A stretch of 64,000 nt of DNA from WQXF01 sp031552825 (GTDB lineage Bacteria; Bacillota; Clostridia; Christensenellales; Aristaeellaceae). The stretch lies in assembly GCA_031552825.1 (NCBI GenBank), contig JAVBMD010000026.1:1-64000 (forward strand), read 5' to 3'. The notes beneath the pieces were generated by a model. That model was not told where the DNA came from, made no database searches, and saw nothing but the letters and a program-made list of their open reading frames with translations. This document shows positions 42,319-51,011 of this stretch, one piece after another. Position 1 is the first letter of the stretch, and the number at the start of each line of letters is the position of its first letter. The position numbers and the translations under genes are program-made.

Positions 42319-43965
42319 ATGGCATATCAGGCGCTTTATCGGCAGTGGAGACCCGCGCGATTCGCGGAATTTGTGGGGCAGGAGGCCATCATCGCCACGC
42401 TGCGCCACCAAGTTCAGAGCGGCCGTGTGGCGCATGCCTACCTGTTTAACGGCAGCCGTGGCACCGGCAAAACCTCCACCGCCAAGGTGTTGGCGCGCGC
42501 CATCAACTGCCTCGACCCGCAGGATGGCGATCCCTGCGGCGTTTGCGCGGTGTGTCAGCGACTGGAGGATGAAAACAACCTCGACATCGTGGAGATCGAC
42601 GCCGCCTCCAACAACGGCGTGGACGAGATTCGCGACCTGCGCGAGAAGGTCAAATATCCGCCGCAGTACGGAAAATATCGCGTGTACATCATCGACGAGG
42701 TACACATGCTTTCCGCCGGGGCGTTCAACGCGCTGCTCAAAACGCTGGAGGAGCCACCGGCGCATGCCGTGTTTATCCTCGCCACCACCGAGCCGCAAAA
42801 GCTGCCCGCCACCATCCTCTCCCGCTGCCAGCGGTACGATTTCCGGCGCATCCCCGCGAGGCAAATCGTAGGCCGCTTGCGCGAGGCCGCCGATAAGGCC
42901 GGAGCCAACAGCGACGATGCCGCGCTCGTGCGCATCGCCCGCGCGGCCGAGGGGGGCATGCGCGACGCATTTTCGATCTTGGATATGTGTCTCTCTTTCA
43001 GCCGAGACGCGCTGGATGAGGCGCTGGTGCTGGAGGTGCTTGGCGCCAGTGACCGGGACTTTCTGTTCCGCTTTTCGCAGGCGTTGCTCGATAGCGATGC
43101 CGCCGCCGCGCTGCAAGGCATCGATCAATTGATGCGCTATGGCCGTGAGCCGCAGGTTTTTGCGCGCGACGTATCGCAGCACCTGCGCGCGCTGATGCTG
43201 GCGCAGACCTGTGGCGACGCGCTGCCCGACCTGCTGGAGATCACCGAGGAGGACGCGCAGAGTTACCGCGCGCAAGCGAAACAGGCCACGCGCAGCCAGA
43301 TGCTGAAGCTGCTGGACAGCTTCCTCGCCGCCGAAAGCGACATGAAGTGGGCCAGCCAGCCCCGGCTGCCGCTGGAGGTGGCCGCGGTACGCGCCTGCCA
43401 GCCCGAGGAAGGGCAGACGCCCGCCGCGCTGATCGAGCGCATCGAGACGCTGGAGCGCGCGGTGCGCGAGGGGGCGATCGCCCCTGCGGCAACCGTCAAG
43501 CCCGCCAAGCCTAGCGTACCTAGCGCCGCGCCCGAGGCCGCTCCCGCTCGGGGAGCTGCCGCCGCGCTCAAGCCGGAGGCACCGGTGACGGCTGCGCCCG
43601 AGGCCGGATCCGCCGCCCCGGCCTCCGCGCAGGACGTATGGAAAACCGCCATGGGCGCGTTGAAGCGCGAGAGCCCCGGCGTGTATGCGCAGCTGATGAG
43701 CGGGCAATATGCCGGTTGCGAGGGACATGCGTATCGCGTTACCTTTCCCACCTCCGCCAAGGTGTATTTGCAGGTGCTGGGCATGGATGCCTGCCGCCTG
43801 CCCATCGAGCAAGCACTGCGCGCCGCCGGGGATCCCGAGGCGACGCTCAAGCTCGAGGCAGAGAGCGATGCGCCTTCCAAGCAGCAGGTGGCGCAGGCCG
43901 ACCGCGCCAAGGAGCAGATTTTTGACCTGTTCGGAAGGCAAAACGTCGAGGTCATCGACGATTAG
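42319..43965 (+). CDS. dnaX: DNA polymerase III subunit gamma/tau
   Basis: A 548-residue clamp-loader subunit. It begins MAYQALYRQWRPARF, with Walker A NGSRGTGKTSTA (~44-55), four zinc-binding cysteines in CLDPQDGDPCGVCAVC, Walker B YIIDEVHMLS and an SRC motif LSRCQRYDF. Domain III is at ~230-370, followed by an Ala/Pro-rich linker (~395-445) and a tau C-terminal region. The ribosome site is GGGAGG. The usual ybaB-recR followers are absent; a tRNA gene follows instead. Confidence 0.96.
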   Translation: MAYQALYRQWRPARFAEFVGQEAIIATLRHQVQSGRVAHAYLFNGSRGTGKTSTAKVLARAINCLDPQDGDPCGVCAVCQRLEDENNLDIVEIDAASNNGVDEIRDLREKVKYPPQYGKYRVYIIDEVHMLSAGAFNALLKTLEEPPAHAVFILATTEPQKLPATILSRCQRYDFRRIPARQIVGRLREAADKAGANSDDAALVRIARAAEGGMRDAFSILDMCLSFSRDALDEALVLEVLGASDRDFLFRFSQALLDSDAAAALQGIDQLMRYGREPQVFARDVSQHLRALMLAQTCGDALPDLLEITEEDAQSYRAQAKQATRSQMLKLLDSFLAAESDMKWASQPRLPLEVAAVRACQPEEGQTPAALIERIETLERAVREGAIAPAATVKPAKPSVPSAAPEAAPARGAAAALKPEAPVTAAPEAGSAAPASAQDVWKTAMGALKRESPGVYAQLMSGQYAGCEGHAYRVTFPTSAKVYLQVLGMDACRLPIEQALRAAGDPEATLKLEAESDAPSKQQVAQADRAKEQIFDLFGRQNVEVIDD

Positions 43966-43968
43966 GGC

Positions 43969-43997
43969 TTGCGAACGCACGTTGCCCATGCTATAAT
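43969..43997 (+). promoter_or_regulatory. tRNA-Leu promoter
   Basis: TTGCGA (43969-43974), a 17-base spacer, TATAAT (43992-43997), ending 26 bases before the tRNA. Confidence 0.7.
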
Positions 43998-44023
43998 GTG
44001 TCTCGTCTCCCTCATAAGCACTT

Positions 44024-44109
44024 GCCGGTGTGATGGAATGGCAGACGTGACGGACTCAAAATCCGTTGGTAGCGATACCGTGTCGGTTCGAGTCCGACCA
44101 CCGGCACCA
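44024..44109 (+). tRNA. tRNA-Leu (anticodon CAA)
   Basis: Acceptor stem GCCGGTG/CACCGGC, anticodon stem ACGGA/TCCGT with loop CTCAAAA (anticodon CAA at 44057-44059, reads UUG). A long class II variable arm (TGGTAGCGATACCG) and T arm GTCGG-TTCGAGT-CCGAC follow. The 3' CCA is encoded (44107-44109). Confidence 0.95.
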
Positions 44110-44116
44110 CTCCCAT

Positions 44117-44175
44117 ATAATCCGAACCAATCCAGACAGTTTATGGCTGTCGGCGATGGGTTCGGATTATTGTTT
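44117..44175 (+). terminator. Terminator after tRNA-Leu
   Basis: A perfect 12-bp stem ATAATCCGAACC / GGTTCGGATTAT encloses a smaller hairpin GACAG/CTGTC and is followed by TGTTTG. Confidence 0.65.
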
Positions 44176-44297
44176 GCCTCGATATCGCTTCTTTTCAAAT
44201 GACTTGGATGAATCCGCGCAATCTCATCTGCCGATTCACTTTGCGCGACGACGCCAACCCTACAAACCCGCCGGGCAAACGCGCCGCGAAAAATTGG

Positions 44298-44326
44298 TTG
44301 ACAAGCCAATTCTTGCTTGCTATAAT
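44298..44326 (+). promoter_or_regulatory. Perfect-consensus promoter of the permease leader
   Basis: TTGACA (44298-44303), exactly 17 bases, TATAAT (44321-44326). Transcription should start near 44333, about 310 bases before the permease start codon. No other promoter is evident between the leader terminator and the permease. Confidence 0.9.
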
Positions 44327-44372
44327 GTCGAAAAATGTGTGGGCGGGTCATACGCGAAGGGGGAGGACATCG

Positions 44373-44534
44373 ATGCGCGGAAGGGCGAACAGGCAGGCGG
44401 TTAACACGGTATTTCGCCCCGCGGTTTTCGATTTTCCGGCATTTCCGCTTTTGACTCCTTCGCATCCCTATTCTCTCGGCTCCCAATCCCTTGGTTCCTG
44501 TTCTCCTCGTTCCTGTTCTCTTAGTTCCAGTTGA
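44373..44534 (+). CDS. 53-residue putative leader peptide (pyrL-like attenuator ORF)
   Basis: The ORF is MRGRANRQAVNTVFRPAV... ending SCSLSSS, with a strong ribosome site AGGGGGAGG 6 bases before ATG 44373. Its second half is encoded by a U/C-rich stretch with three UUUU runs (44424-44452) and tandem GTTCCTGTTCTC units (~44493-44520). The stop codon (44532-44534) is 3 bases before a terminator stem, so a ribosome finishing the ORF would cover the stem's 5' arm. This fits a regulatory leader rather than a functional protein. The segment FPLLTPSHP recalls FPLITHSQP of the E. coli PyrL leader peptide, as I remember it; that may be chance. Confidence 0.6.
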   Translation: MRGRANRQAVNTVFRPAVFDFPAFPLLTPSHPYSLGSQSLGSCSPRSCSLSSS

Positions 44535-44536
44535 TG

Positions 44537-44579
44537 CTTATTCCGTTTCTGACAAAGAAAGCGGCGTAAGTTTTTTTTT
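44537..44579 (+). terminator. Leader attenuator terminator upstream of the NCS2 permease
   Basis: Stem from CTTATTCCGTTTCT (44537-44550) and AGAAAGCGGCGTAAG (44556-44570), one bulge and one mismatch, loop GACAA, then nine T (44571-44579). It must be read through for the permease to be expressed from the promoter at 44298. Confidence 0.85.
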
Positions 44580-44645
44580 GCCCATACGCGGCGCGGGTCG
44601 CCGTCACGTATTTACACCATGTACATTTTAGGAGGGGGATGCACC

Positions 44646-46061
44646 ATGGAAAAAACCAGGCTTGCCACCGGTTACTTGCCCGACGAGAGACCGCCGATTT
44701 GGAAGTTGTTGCTCTACGCGCTGCAGCAGGTCATCGTCATGTTTCCCGCCACGGTTACCGTCGCTATCATCACGGGCTTTCATATCTCTACCACCATCTT
44801 CGCCAGCGGATTGGCGACAATCTGCTTCCTGCTGGTGACGGGGCGCAAGATTCCGCTGTACTACGGCTCCAGCTTTTCCTATCTCTCCGCAATCATGGGC
44901 ATCATGGGCTCCGAGGCCATGGTGGCACAGTTCCCGGCGCTGGATCAGCGCATCGCCGTGGCGCAGTTCGGCATCATCATGTCGGGCTTCGTCTCGATCG
45001 CGGCGGGCTTCATCGTGAAGCGTTTTGGCCGCGATTCCATTGAAAAGATCCTGCCCGCTTCGGTGACCGGCCCCATCGCGATGATTATCGGCCTCACGTT
45101 GGCCGGTGTCGCGCTGGGAGACGCCATTCCGGCCTCGCTCGGCGCGCTGGGCAACGTGCATGTGGGCGAGGCGCAGGTGGCCACCGCCTGCAACGTCGGC
45201 CTGATCGTCTCGCTGGTGACGCTGCTGGCGACCATCCTGTTCTCGGTGTACCTCAAGGGCGTGTGGGGGCAGCTGCCGCTGCTCTTAGGGCCGCTGGTGG
45301 GCTGCGTGACGGCGCTGATCCTATGGGGCATCACCGGCATCAGCATCTTCCGTTTCCTGCCCGCGACTACGAAAGAGAGCCTTATGGCCTTCGGCCCCTT
45401 CGCCATCCCCAACTTTACCATTCCGATCCCGACTTGGGCGGCGGTGGCGGCCATCATGCCCATCGCCATTGCGACCATTCCCGAGTCTACCGCGCATGTG
45501 TATCAGCTGGATATTTACGTGAACGACCTTGCGCGCAAAAAGAACTCCGCCAAGCAGTATGACATCTCCAGCCAGTTGGGCAACAACCTGATCGGCGACG
45601 GCGTCGGCGATATGGTTGCCGGCTTTGTAGGCGGCCCCGCTGGCACCAACTATGGCGAGAACATCAGCGCCATGGCCATCACCAAGGTGTTCTCGGTGCC
45701 GGTGCTGTTTGGTGCAGCGGTCATCGCGATGATTATCGCCTGCTTTACGCCGCTCATCAACGCCATCTACGCCATCCCGACTGCGGTCATTGGCGGCTTG
45801 GAAGTGTTCCTGTTCGGCGCCATCGCGGCGCAGGGCATTGCCATCATGATCGACCGCAAGGTGGACATGTTTGATTCGAAGAACATCGCCGTGATCGCTA
45901 CGATCATGATTATCGGCATCGGCGGCCAGTATGCATTCGGCGGCAACATCCCCTTCTTCGGCGTCAACGTGCCCTGCGTAGCGGGCGCGGCCATCTTCGG
46001 CATCCTGCTCAACCTGCTGCTGAACATCGGCGGCAAGAAGGCGGAAAACAGCGCACAGTAA
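44646..46061 (+). CDS. NCS2 uracil/xanthine permease
   Basis: A 471-residue membrane protein with ~12-14 helices starting MEKTRLATGYLPDERPP. NCS2 motifs: LYYGSSFSYLSAIMG, the substrate-site region IATIPESTAHVYQLD (Glu of the QSE-like motif), and GDGVGDMVAGFVGGPAGTNYGENIS (the NxG-type motif). The GTNYGEN form is common in UraA-like uracil transporters, but purine specificity cannot be excluded. ATG 44646 has GGAGGGGG. Expression is probably controlled by transcription attenuation in the leader. Confidence 0.92.
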   Translation: MEKTRLATGYLPDERPPIWKLLLYALQQVIVMFPATVTVAIITGFHISTTIFASGLATICFLLVTGRKIPLYYGSSFSYLSAIMGIMGSEAMVAQFPALDQRIAVAQFGIIMSGFVSIAAGFIVKRFGRDSIEKILPASVTGPIAMIIGLTLAGVALGDAIPASLGALGNVHVGEAQVATACNVGLIVSLVTLLATILFSVYLKGVWGQLPLLLGPLVGCVTALILWGITGISIFRFLPATTKESLMAFGPFAIPNFTIPIPTWAAVAAIMPIAIATIPESTAHVYQLDIYVNDLARKKNSAKQYDISSQLGNNLIGDGVGDMVAGFVGGPAGTNYGENISAMAITKVFSVPVLFGAAVIAMIIACFTPLINAIYAIPTAVIGGLEVFLFGAIAAQGIAIMIDRKVDMFDSKNIAVIATIMIIGIGGQYAFGGNIPFFGVNVPCVAGAAIFGILLNLLLNIGGKKAENSAQ

Positions 46062-46095
46062 GCCGAGCGCTGTGGTCGAAAAAAACGAGCGTCAA

Positions 46096-46130
46096 AAAAG
46101 CCCGTTCCTGTCGATTGGGAACGGGCTTTT
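46096..46130. terminator. Bidirectional terminator
   Basis: AAAAGCCCGTTCC / GGGAACGGGCTTTT, serving the permease and the convergent ABC operon. Confidence 0.9.
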
Positions 46131-46146
46131 GCTATGCGTGGCGCGC

Positions 46147-47406
46147 TTAAGCGGCCTTTTCGGAGAGTGCCTTCAGCTTCGCGGCGGGCGTGGATTCTTT
46201 GCGCAGACGCAGGCCGTGCAGCACCAGTGCCAACGCGATGACGCCATAGCTGACGAAAACGCGGAAGTACTCACCGATGGCGGCATCGCCGAACATGTTG
46301 TTAGCGGCGGGCGGAGCAACGATGAACAGCGCGTGAAACAGCACGCAGCCGATGAGCGCCTGGGTGTTGGTGGCGCGCACGATGGAAGCGCCGCCGACCA
46401 AGATCGCTGCGCCCGCGTACAGGCCGACCTGCTCGTGCGCGCCGTAGGTTTGCAGCGAGCCCATGTTCTGTACGAAGATCAGCTGCCCCCAGGCCGCCAG
46501 CACCGTGGAGAAGATGATGGCGATCAGGCGGGTACGATCCACGTCGATACCGGCGGCGTTGGCCACCGTGCCGCTCAGGCCGACGGCGCGGAATTGCTGG
46601 CCCAACCGCGTGCGCATGATGAGCACGTTGAACAGGCAGAGCAGCCCTACCAGCCCGAAGGTGACGATCGGGATCGAGACCATCGAGAACCATCCCTTCA
46701 CGGCGGGCAACTGGATCAACAGGCAGCTACCCACGGCGACGCCAATCAGGCTAAGCATCTTTTGGAGGGAAGAACGCTTGCGCAGGAAGGCGATCACCGC
46801 GATGATCACCAGCAGCCCGGCAAACAGGTACAGCGTGGGCTCAAACTTGAGCTTCCAGAGATTGTCCAGCGCGTACATCATCTTAGCGGGCTTTAGATCC
46901 AGCGTGTTGGCGATGCCGGAGGAGCCTTTGATGACGAGCCCCGGCGCGTGCATCGGGATCAGGTTTCCGAAAATGAAGAGGAATAGCAGCTGATACAAAC
47001 CGTTGGCGAAGAAGCCAAGAATCATCGAGCCGATCATTTCTTGCCCCTTCATCCGGTTGAGCAGCTTGCCCACCAAGTAGCCGAAGAAGATCGCGATCGG
47101 GAGCGACATGACGGCGGCTACCGCGAAGCCCGCGAACCCGGGAATGCGCCATTCCAGCACCCACAGGATGGCGATCTGCGCCGCCATCGCGCCGATGGTG
47201 ATCGCGAAGTTGATGCCCATGCCCGCGATGATCGGGATGATGAGCGCCAAGATGATGAAGGAGTTGCGCACCAACCGGCTGGTCAGTTCGAATAGCAGGA
47301 AGGAAAACGTCTGGCCGGAATAGGAGAAAGAGACCGCACACAATACCACGAACAGCAGGGTGACGGCATTGTTTTTGAGCAGCGTAGAAAGGCTTTGTTT
47401 ACGCAC
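46147..47406 (-). CDS. ABC importer permease 2 (nucleoside/BMP-type)
   Basis: A 419-residue permease of the BPD_transp_2 type (as in NupBC and sugar importers), with ~10 helices. Motifs: AGMGINFAITIGAMAAQ, GQEMIGSMILGFFANGLYQLL and RAVGLSGTVANAAGIDVDRTRLIAI (cytosolic loop contacting the ATPase). GTG 47406 is preferred because GGGGG lies 8 bases upstream; GTG 47415 abuts it. It overlaps the first permease gene by 8 bases and is last in the operon. Confidence 0.85.
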   Translation of the reverse strand: MRKQSLSTLLKNNAVTLLFVVLCAVSFSYSGQTFSFLLFELTSRLVRNSFIILALIIPIIAGMGINFAITIGAMAAQIAILWVLEWRIPGFAGFAVAAVMSLPIAIFFGYLVGKLLNRMKGQEMIGSMILGFFANGLYQLLFLFIFGNLIPMHAPGLVIKGSSGIANTLDLKPAKMMYALDNLWKLKFEPTLYLFAGLLVIIAVIAFLRKRSSLQKMLSLIGVAVGSCLLIQLPAVKGWFSMVSIPIVTFGLVGLLCLFNVLIMRTRLGQQFRAVGLSGTVANAAGIDVDRTRLIAIIFSTVLAAWGQLIFVQNMGSLQTYGAHEQVGLYAGAAILVGGASIVRATNTQALIGCVLFHALFIVAPPAANNMFGDAAIGEYFRVFVSYGVIALALVLHGLRLRKESTPAAKLKALSEKAA

Positions 47407-49321
47407 GCGAAGCACCCCCTGACTTGGTTAGCGCGTAGAGTATGATGCCGTTGGATACCAGAATGCGGATGGTTTCTGCGATGGTGGAACCGGGGATCAG
47501 CGCGTTGGCCACCGGCATGCCCAACGTCAACACGCCTTGGAACAGGAAGGTGCCGATCAGCACGTGGCTGATGCGGGCGCGGGAGGTGGTGGCGCCGCCG
47601 ATCAGGATCGCCGAGGCGGCGACCAAGCCCAGCGTGCGCGGCGCGGTGTATAGCTGCATGAAGCCGTAGCTCTGCGAATACACGATGATGCCTACCGCGC
47701 CCAGCATCGTGGAGAGGACGGTGCCGATGATGCGCATCTTATCGACGTTGATGCCGGTCGCTTCGGCGAAGCGCGGGTTGTTGCCCGCCGCCTGCATGGC
47801 GATACCGGTCTTGGTGCGCGTGAACATCCACATCACGAAGCAGGCCAGCGCCATAAACAGCAGGAGGCCGGTTGGCACCGTGATTCCTCCGATTCGGAAA
47901 GCGAGGAAGTTGTCCAGCAGATGCTGGAACGCCGGTTCCAAGCTGATGGTGGTGCGCAAACCGTTGCCGAGCGGCCATTTGAGCACCAGCGATTTGAAGG
48001 GAAGCACGATCCAGGCGATGCACATCAGCGCGACGATGGAGAAGCCCACATACGTGGTGACCGCCATCTCGCTGCCCTTGAGCATGTTCAGCAGCAGGCC
48101 GTAGAGGTAGCCGAGCACGGCGCTGATGAGCAGGCCGATGAGGTTGGCGTACAGGAAGCCCCACCAGCCGGAGTAGCCGTACTCGATGCACAGCAGGCCG
48201 CCGATGAGGCCGCCGATGATGCCGATGGGCAAGCCGAGGTTGAGCGCGATGCCGCACTGGATCGCGGGCACCATCGCGAGCACCATCACGCTGTTCATGC
48301 CCATGCGCACGATGGCGTTGGAAAGCAGCGCGGTGATCGACAGATCCAGCACGATCGACAGCACGCACAGCAGTAGGAAGAAGCCGCCGATGATGATGAG
48401 CGGCAGGGTGACCTTGCGCGAAATGATCGCGTAGAAGAAGCAGATGAGCGCAACCAGCAGCAGCGCCAAGCCGATGGTCACCAAATCGTCGCCATACCGC
48501 GCCAGCAAAGCGGCAGCGGTCTCGCCGCCTTGGAGCGCGGCGGAGCCGCCTGCCTTGGCGTAGCGATCATACTCGGTTTCATAATGGTCGTTGCGCGCAT
48601 GCGTCAGCGAGAGCATCATGGGCTTGAATTGCGCGAGGGTGCCCTCGTCCAGCGCCGGGTAAACGCCTTGCAGCGCTTTGCCGACCGCGGCATATTGCTC
48701 GTCGACCACGCCTTGCAGGCGGGTCATTTCTGCCGTGGCTTGGAAGCCGGTCAGGTCGACGGTGGGTTCTTCGGTCAAGACAAGGGGGAGATCGTCCAAT
48801 CCACCGGCGGAATCACTTTCGGCAGCGGGGACTTCTTGCGCCTCGGCAGGCAGTTCGGTGGGCGCTGCCGTCGGTTCCGCGACGGCCTTCGCGCCGCGCG
48901 ACTTGATAAATTCAGCCTCGGCACGCTCGGTCTCGGCGGAAAGATCGGCCATCGTGGCCGACATCGCCGCCAGAGCGGCATTGAGCGGCTGCACATCGAT
49001 GGCGGCATAGTCGATTAGCGTGGCGGTATTGTTGGCGCGGGCCTCCGCCTCGGCCTTTTCGATGGCCGCGCGCGTGTCGGCCATGCCCTTGCCGGCGGCT
49101 TTTGCGTCGGCCGCGGCTTTCTTCTTGGCGGCGGTTACGTAGGATTCCACGGCGCCTTCGCCGGTGGCGGCCAGCACCGCGCGGGTGCGCATGGCGGTAA
49201 GGCGCGCATCGGCGTCCGCGCCGGAGCGTTGGGTTACCCCAAAGATACCCAGCGCAATGGATGCGATCGCGGCGATGCATAGGATGAGGCTAATGAGGCG
49301 TTGTGCAGGGGTTTTAGACAT
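47399..49321 (-). CDS. ABC importer permease 1 with ~250-residue extracytoplasmic extension
   Basis: A 640-residue protein. After TM1 (~9-30, LISLILCIAAIASIALGIF) comes a ~240-residue Ala/Glu/Thr-rich, largely helical segment (for example AAKKKAAADAKAAGKGMADTR) that should lie outside, then a normal BPD_transp_2 permease (~270-635: GIALNLGLPIGIIGGLIGGLL; GNNPRFAEATGINVDKMRII). Typical family members are ~350 residues. The insert has coiled-coil character and a Pro/Glu/Ala low-complexity part (VAEPTAAPTELPAEAQ). It may contact the DUF3798 binding protein or cell wall. ATG 49321 has GGGAGG and overlaps the ATPase gene by 8 bases. Confidence 0.88.
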   Translation of the reverse strand: MSKTPAQRLISLILCIAAIASIALGIFGVTQRSGADADARLTAMRTRAVLAATGEGAVESYVTAAKKKAAADAKAAGKGMADTRAAIEKAEAEARANNTATLIDYAAIDVQPLNAALAAMSATMADLSAETERAEAEFIKSRGAKAVAEPTAAPTELPAEAQEVPAAESDSAGGLDDLPLVLTEEPTVDLTGFQATAEMTRLQGVVDEQYAAVGKALQGVYPALDEGTLAQFKPMMLSLTHARNDHYETEYDRYAKAGGSAALQGGETAAALLARYGDDLVTIGLALLLVALICFFYAIISRKVTLPLIIIGGFFLLLCVLSIVLDLSITALLSNAIVRMGMNSVMVLAMVPAIQCGIALNLGLPIGIIGGLIGGLLCIEYGYSGWWGFLYANLIGLLISAVLGYLYGLLLNMLKGSEMAVTTYVGFSIVALMCIAWIVLPFKSLVLKWPLGNGLRTTISLEPAFQHLLDNFLAFRIGGITVPTGLLLFMALACFVMWMFTRTKTGIAMQAAGNNPRFAEATGINVDKMRIIGTVLSTMLGAVGIIVYSQSYGFMQLYTAPRTLGLVAASAILIGGATTSRARISHVLIGTFLFQGVLTLGMPVANALIPGSTIAETIRILVSNGIILYALTKSGGASRA

Positions 49322-50906
49322 CGACGGTACCTCCCTTCTCGGGATTGATGCCGGACATGGCTAGGCCAAAGTCGGCGCTCGACGCGTCAACCGGGAGAAC
49401 GTCGATGACCTTTCCTTCCGATACGATGGCGATTCGATCACAGATCGAGCGCAGTTCGAGCAGCTCGGAGCTCACCATGACGATGGTAATGCCTTGTTCG
49501 CGGTTGAGCTTGACCAGCGTCTCCAGCACCAGCTTTTTGGCGCCGATGTCGATGCCGCGCGTGGGCTCGGAGACGAAGAGGAACTTGGGGTTCATCACCA
49601 GCGCCCGCGCGATGCATACCTTCTGCTGGTTGCCGCCGGAGAGCGTGCCGGTGTGCTGCGCCGGGGAGGTGCAGCGGATGTCCAGTTCCTTAATCATTTT
49701 CTGCGCGGTCTTGCGGATGGCGCTGCCGTCGCGGAAGCCGTACTTGAGGTAGTCGCCGTTGATCTGCATTGCGTTGAAGGCGATGTTGTCCTCGATGGAT
49801 TGATCCAGCAACAGGCCGACGCCGCGCCGATCTTCGGACACCATGGCGATACCGGCGCGCAGCGCCTGGTCGGCGTTGTTGAGCGCCAGCGGCTTGCCGA
49901 AAAGCGTTACTTCACCGGCGGAAGGGTAGAGCCCCATTACGCCGTTGGGCACGCCGACCTTGCCTTGACCGGCCAAGCCGCCGATGCCTAGGATCTCGCC
50001 CTCGCGCACATCGAGGGTGATGTCCTTGACTTCCTCGCCCGGCATGTCGACGACCAAGCGCTTGAGGCTGAGCGCGATCTTTTTATCGGAGAGCTCGCGG
50101 CGGGCGGCGGAACCCGATTCGGTTTCGTCCTTATGCCCGATCATCAGCTCGGCCAACTCGGCAAGGTTGGTGTCGCTGGTATCGCGCGTGGCGACCAGCT
50201 TTCCGTCGCGCAGGATGGTGGTGCGGTCGGTGGCGGCCATCACCTCATCCAGCCGGTGCGTGATGAAGATGATGGCGATGCCGCGCGCGGCGATGGATTT
50301 CATCACCGAGATCAGCTGATCGGCTTCGCTTTCGGTGAGCACCGCGGTGGGTTCGTCGAATACCAACAGCTTGATGCCGGTCTTATCGATTTCGCGCGCG
50401 ATTTCCACGAATTGTTTGTAGCCCACCGGAAGACCGGCTACCATCGTGTATTCGTCGATGTTCATGCCCACGCTGTCCAGCGCTTTGCGGGCGTCGCTCG
50501 CCATGGTGGACATATCCAAGGTTTCGAGATTTTTGCCAAAAACCCGGCTTAGCAAGCTGGGCGTTGTAATTTCACGGTTTAGTTTAATGTTTTCGGTAAT
50601 GGTGAAGCCGGGCAGCAGCATGAACTCTTGATGCACCATGCCGATGCCCTTGTTCATCGCTTCAAAGGGGGAAAGGATGTTGGTTTTCTCGCCGGAAATG
50701 CGAACCTCGCCATCAAAGCCGCCGGTATTATGGATCACCGGCATGCCAAAGAGCACGTTCATCAGCGTGGACTTGCCCGCGCCGTTCTCGCCGAGCAGCG
50801 CATGGATCTCGCCGGGACGTACCGATAATGTCACATCAGATAATACCTTGTTTTCACCATATTGTTTGGCGATATGGTTCATTTCCAGCACATATTCTGC
50901 GCTCAT
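49314..50906 (-). CDS. ABC importer ATPase with two nucleotide-binding domains
   Basis: A 530-residue RbsA/NupA-like ATPase. Domain 1 has Walker A GENGAGKST, a variant signature VGYKQFVEIAREI and Walker B LLVFDEPTAVLTE. Domain 2 has a degenerate P-loop (GIGGLAGQGKVGVPN), the signature LSGGNQQKVCIARAL and FVSEPTRGIDIGA. A degenerate second P-loop is typical of this subfamily. It energises the two permeases for import of a nucleoside-like or otherwise small solute. Confidence 0.92.
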   Translation of the reverse strand: MSAEYVLEMNHIAKQYGENKVLSDVTLSVRPGEIHALLGENGAGKSTLMNVLFGMPVIHNTGGFDGEVRISGEKTNILSPFEAMNKGIGMVHQEFMLLPGFTITENIKLNREITTPSLLSRVFGKNLETLDMSTMASDARKALDSVGMNIDEYTMVAGLPVGYKQFVEIAREIDKTGIKLLVFDEPTAVLTESEADQLISVMKSIAARGIAIIFITHRLDEVMAATDRTTILRDGKLVATRDTSDTNLAELAELMIGHKDETESGSAARRELSDKKIALSLKRLVVDMPGEEVKDITLDVREGEILGIGGLAGQGKVGVPNGVMGLYPSAGEVTLFGKPLALNNADQALRAGIAMVSEDRRGVGLLLDQSIEDNIAFNAMQINGDYLKYGFRDGSAIRKTAQKMIKELDIRCTSPAQHTGTLSGGNQQKVCIARALVMNPKFLFVSEPTRGIDIGAKKLVLETLVKLNREQGITIVMVSSELLELRSICDRIAIVSEGKVIDVLPVDASSADFGLAMSGINPEKGGTVDV

Positions 50907-50926
50907 GGATTCCCTCCTTACGGAAA

Positions 50927-50957
50927 GACCGGCCCGCCTTACAAAGACGGGCCGTCT
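50927..50957 (-). terminator. Attenuator hairpin between DUF3798 and ATPase genes
   Basis: Minus-strand stem GACGGCCCGTCTT / AAGGCGGGCCGGTC with one bulge, followed by TTTCC. It probably lowers expression of the ATPase and permeases relative to the binding protein. Confidence 0.6.
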
Positions 50958-51011
50958 TCCTCATGAACCCGGTACCGCACGGGGCGGCACCGTAAATTGT
51001 CAGCCTATGGC

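Noticed and set aside
44333..44580. Purine riboswitch or PyrR-binding leader before the NCS2 permease
   Set aside because: No purine-aptamer core and no PyrR anti-antiterminator consensus could be found. The small ORF plus terminator explains the leader better.
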